NCBI RefSeq assembly: GCF_022201045.2
Contig: NC_068558.1
Span: 44,853,001-44,917,000, forward strand
DNA length: 64,000 nt
Source of the DNA: Citrus sinensis
Lineage: Eukaryota > Streptophyta > Magnoliopsida > Sapindales > Rutaceae
Direction: 5' to 3'
Shown here: in pieces, positions 60,995 to 64,000 of the stretch
How positions within the stretch are numbered: position 1 is the first letter of the stretch
Layout of the letters: each line of letters opens with the position of its first letter
Notes under the pieces: model-generated
Told to the model about the DNA's origin: nothing
Databases searched by the model: none
Seen by the model: the letters and a program-made list of their open reading frames with translations, nothing else
Program-made: the position numbers and the translations under genes

Positions 60995-60997
60995 TAA

Positions 60998-63413
60998 ATG
61001 TAGAAATGGTCAAAATCTGTGGGCCACGGGCCCAATCTATGGCCTTTCGGGATTGACATCGGTCTCATGAGTCTCACGGGCCATGCTTGAGGAACCGACC
61101 GACTACATTCATGGGATGCGATTTGTAGGAATCCCATCAAATCCAGAAGCTGTGAATGTAATCCTTTTTGTAGAAACAAAAGCCTCAGTGCGACCCAAGT
61201 GGACTAAGTGAGATGAACGTAATGTTGTTACCCCTATTATTTTCTTTAAGAGTTTCTTGTTTTATTTGCAGTTAGTGAAGTGAAAGATTTACCCTTTAAT
61301 CTACCTTTTTGGCCTAAGTCAAGCTAGCAAAGGAGGAAAGCAGCTTTCAATCTCACCAAAAACTCACTTTTGATTTGCTTTTCCCTGATTAGATAGGACA
61401 AAAAGGGATGCATGGCATGCGCACTCACTAGTTGAAATGGTTTAAATAGAAAGATTTATTAGTAGAGATTGGGAAGATGAGACATAGGAGCAATCCGAGA
61501 GCAACAATTTGGAGAAGCCGATTGCAGAGATTGGATAGAAACAATTTCTTGAGTTTATTCTTTCTCTTTCTTTTTTCTATTATCTTACTTAAATGTTCAC
61601 AATTAAATTTATGGATTCTCTTTATATTTGCATGAACTAATTTATTTTATTAAAACTACGATGTGACGTAACTATAAAGATTTAATTTCATAAATCTATA
61701 TTATTTTTAATTTATCATTTCATGATTGAGTATTCATCATTATGCTTAATGTTTTTAAATATCCTACCACTATTTGAATAATTTAAGGATACATAAATAA
61801 GACCGAGAGGTGAAGTATGTGTCTTTGCTCTGCAGCTCTGCATAACAAATGCCGTGAATTGAACGAAAGACAAATATGTGCCTACGTGATTTATGCAGTT
61901 TTATCTAAGAATTTTCATAGAATTCAATGAATCCCTGCGTAACGAATGTCGTGAATTGAACAAAAGATAAATATGTGCCTACGTGATTCATGCAGTTTTA
62001 TCTAAAAAATTTCATAGAACTCAATGAATCTTTTATATTTAGATTCACATAGAGATATAATAAGTTAATATATGAGGATATTTTTTATATTACTAGAAAG
62101 ATGATATTAAATAAGTTAGTAAAATTTATTGTCAATATAAGAATAATTTTTAATAGTATAAATGGAGGAATACATTGTGTTGGTTATGGTGAAATCGAAT
62201 GTCTTAGTGCTTTCTATTACTGCTTGCATCTTTATTTAGTTTTTAATCTAAATTCACTTATTCGGTTATTCAAATAAATTAAGGTTAAAATAATTTTGGT
62301 AGCTAATAGGATATATAATTTCTGCAGTACAATACTTTGTCCTACATTATATTACTTTTGCCGATTAGTATACTAGCTAATTTATGCAACAACTCTGCTA
62401 TGCTTAGGGCTGATATTTCACATACGGGATGCAGTTTCAATATATGAAAATGAAACCACAATGCACAATTGACAGCATAGCACCAACATTTACAGTCTGT
62501 TGAACCAATTAGCCTGGCGTGAGAGGTGATGCAGCCAAAACAGCACACATCCCATACAACCCTGAGTGAGAACTGTGCTTTCTTCATCTACAAACTACAA
62601 TAATCAACAACAAAATATTGAAATTTCAATATATTCCCAGATATTTTACAGCATCCTTAACCAAATATTCAAAACAAGATCCCATAATGTTTCATATTGT
62701 ATAAATCAATAAAGAAATGAGACAAATTTCTAGAAATGCCTTCTCACTCTTATCCAATAAATCCTATGATACAAATTTCTCTTGTATCTTTTTGTAATCA
62801 ATTGCAATAAGATGCCGCCTTCTCTTGGAGCCTTCAAAAACATCCTCCACATGTTGACCTATTAATTGGGAGCAGCGGGAACACATTCCTATCTATCACT
62901 TTGAAATCAAACAGATCAGCTTAGAGATTACAAAATTGGAAGTCTATCCCCACTTTGTTTTCTTTTCTTTTCCTTTCTTTTCTTTTTTCATAAGACAAAA
63001 GGCATGAATAGAAAGTAAAATAATACATACAGGACTTGAGAAAGGCAAGAATAGCTCAGCTGAGTAATTGTGGAATGGGGTAATCCTTCTAATTGCACAA
63101 GTGATTGTGACAAATATCAAGAGTTGAAGAAGTGAAACTCTGACTTGATAGGTTGCTTTTTGTTGCACTTATTGGAAAGAGAAAGGGAAGTATTCATATG
63201 GTGTTCGCTATTGAAGCTTATTAAGATGGGCATATAAGAGGAGCAGTCCTATTGAGACGTAAACCAGATCGACTTAACTGGAAAAGCTTGACAAGACAAG
63301 AGTAAACTTTGCACAGTTGACTATAATTTACTGAGATATATTAACAAGAAACATATAAAGGCTGGCGATACCACATCCTCATGAGATATTGAATAATACT
63401 TTTACGTTATACA
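60998..63413. other. spacer and 3' flank of the CCCH gene
   Basis: The right part should hold the 3' UTR of the leftward CCCH zinc-finger gene. Short frames at 60937-61179, 62342-62587 and 62944-63168 have no recognisable domain. Confidence 0.5.
61838..62031. repeat. 97-bp tandem duplication
   Basis: Two adjacent copies, starting CTGCATAACAAATG (61838) and CTGCGTAACGAATG (61935), run in parallel through AATATGTGCCTACGTGATT and TTTTCATAGAA with about 8-10% differences. Confidence 0.9.
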
Positions 63414-63815
63414 TCAACTTAAACGGCGAACTTCAACACCTTGCCTTGCACTTCTGCTGCTACTCAAGGGAACAGAACTCTGACCTGAAAGTTGCAAATC
63501 AGAAAGGGGAACAGATCCAGTCTGAGAGAAAATTAAACCAACCGAACTACTGGAGGTGTTTCCAGAAGAAGGAATTCTGCTCAACAATGAATCCTTTTTG
63601 GACCCAGAAATCAATTCAGGCCGCAGATCAGAAGAAGAGGATGCAGGGGCCAGAGTGGATAGCAAAGACCCAACTGGGTATGGAGCCACTGGCGTCTCTA
63701 TGAGAGATGAAGCTGACGGACTATATCTCATTGCTCCCATTGGATGATCAAATTTGCAAGTGGCCCCAAACTTGCAGCGCCCATTCTGCAAGTAGAAAGT
63801 ACAAGGCTGTGCACC
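63414..63815 (-). CDS. CCCH zinc-finger protein, last exon (partial gene)
   Basis: The 3'-terminal exon of a plant CCCH protein of the ZFN1/C3H group, nucleic-acid binding proteins with several CCCH fingers. The exon starts after acceptor AAACAG at 63816-63817 in phase 0 and encodes 133 residues. The last finger is C-x8-C-x5-C-x3-H ([20 protein letters not shown] then KFDHP). Next come [32 protein letters not shown] and [13 protein letters not shown], typical of this group, then a Ser-rich tail ending EVRRLS. The earlier exons with the other fingers lie beyond the right edge. The stop is at 63414. Confidence 0.9.
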   Translation of the reverse strand, partial: GAQPCTFYLQNGRCKFGATCKFDHPMGAMRYSPSASSLIETPVAPYPVGSLLSTLAPASSSSDLRPELISGSKKDSLLSRIPSSGNTSSSSVGLIFSQTGSVPLSDLQLSGQSSVPLSSSRSARQGVEVRRLS

Positions 63816-64000
63816 CTGTTTTTCAAGAGAAAAAAAAGAATCATATATGAAATTACTACTCGCAGAAATGCATACTGACCACTGAAGAAACAGCATCATC
63901 ATAGGCAATAAACAAGTGGTTCTTTTTTTTGGTTCAAAATACCAATACTGGACTGAATAGTGAAAAATAATTTCAGAATTAGGGTAATAAGATGAAGTAG
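63816..64000 (-). other. intron of the CCCH gene
   Basis: Sequence upstream of the last exon on the minus strand. No further exon is visible before the window ends. Confidence 0.7.

Noticed and set aside
1-64000. CRISPR arrays, operon-like gene runs or LTR retroelements
   Set aside because: No regularly spaced short repeats, no bacterial-style gene packing, and no paired long terminal repeats or pol-like frames were seen.

Overview
The window is nuclear DNA of a flowering plant, most likely a woody core eudicot. The gene set (SWEET, CASP-like, CONSTANS-like, MUB, CC-type glutaredoxins, OTU protease, NPH3/BTB protein, CCCH zinc finger), GT-AG introns of typical plant size, TATAAATA promoters and AT-rich spacers full of MITEs and trinucleotide repeats all fit this. 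The style recalls Citrus/Sapindales, but I cannot verify that without a search. I saw no bacterial, organellar or viral block.

Layout: 0.55-1.9 kb (-) clade III-like SWEET sugar transporter, 5 exons. 5.2-6.2 kb (+) CASP-like membrane protein, 2 exons. 7.9-10.0 kb (-) CONSTANS-like B-box/CCT regulator, 4 exons, one intron with a GC donor. 14.8-16.0 kb Mutator-type element with a perfect 9-bp target duplication. 16.7-19.3 kb (-) membrane-anchored ubiquitin-fold protein, 3 coding exons. 20.4-28 kb gene-poor belt of MITEs, AT microsatellites and a SINE. 28.4 and 30.5 kb (-) two CC-type glutaredoxins. 33.4-34.2 kb second Mutator-type element with a GC-rich core. 35.5-36.9 kb (+) OTU deubiquitinase. 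39.2 and 50.4 kb (+) two more CC-type glutaredoxins. Between them lie a tandem array with higher-order structure (41.9-44.0 kb), a second MITE of the 20.8-kb family and a second SINE. 52.4-53.3 kb (-) small two-exon gene for an 82-residue protein, with a tRNA-Arg(ACG) just upstream on the same strand. 54.0-57.5 kb (-) NPH3/BTB protein close to Arabidopsis SR1IP1. 57.6-63.4 kb spacer with two further MITE-like elements. 63.4 kb to the end (-) last exon of a CCCH zinc-finger gene that continues past the edge.

The genes are ordinary monocistronic plant genes and do not form one pathway. The only functional clustering is the four CC-type glutaredoxins, two leftward and two rightward, with active sites CCLC, CCMC, CSMS and CCIC and differing C-termini. 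I found no CRISPR array, operon-like defence system or other clearly novel system. The most unusual signals are the variant glutaredoxins, the SWEET pocket substitutions, the higher-order repeat array, the GC-rich Mutator core and the iterated-module MITEs.
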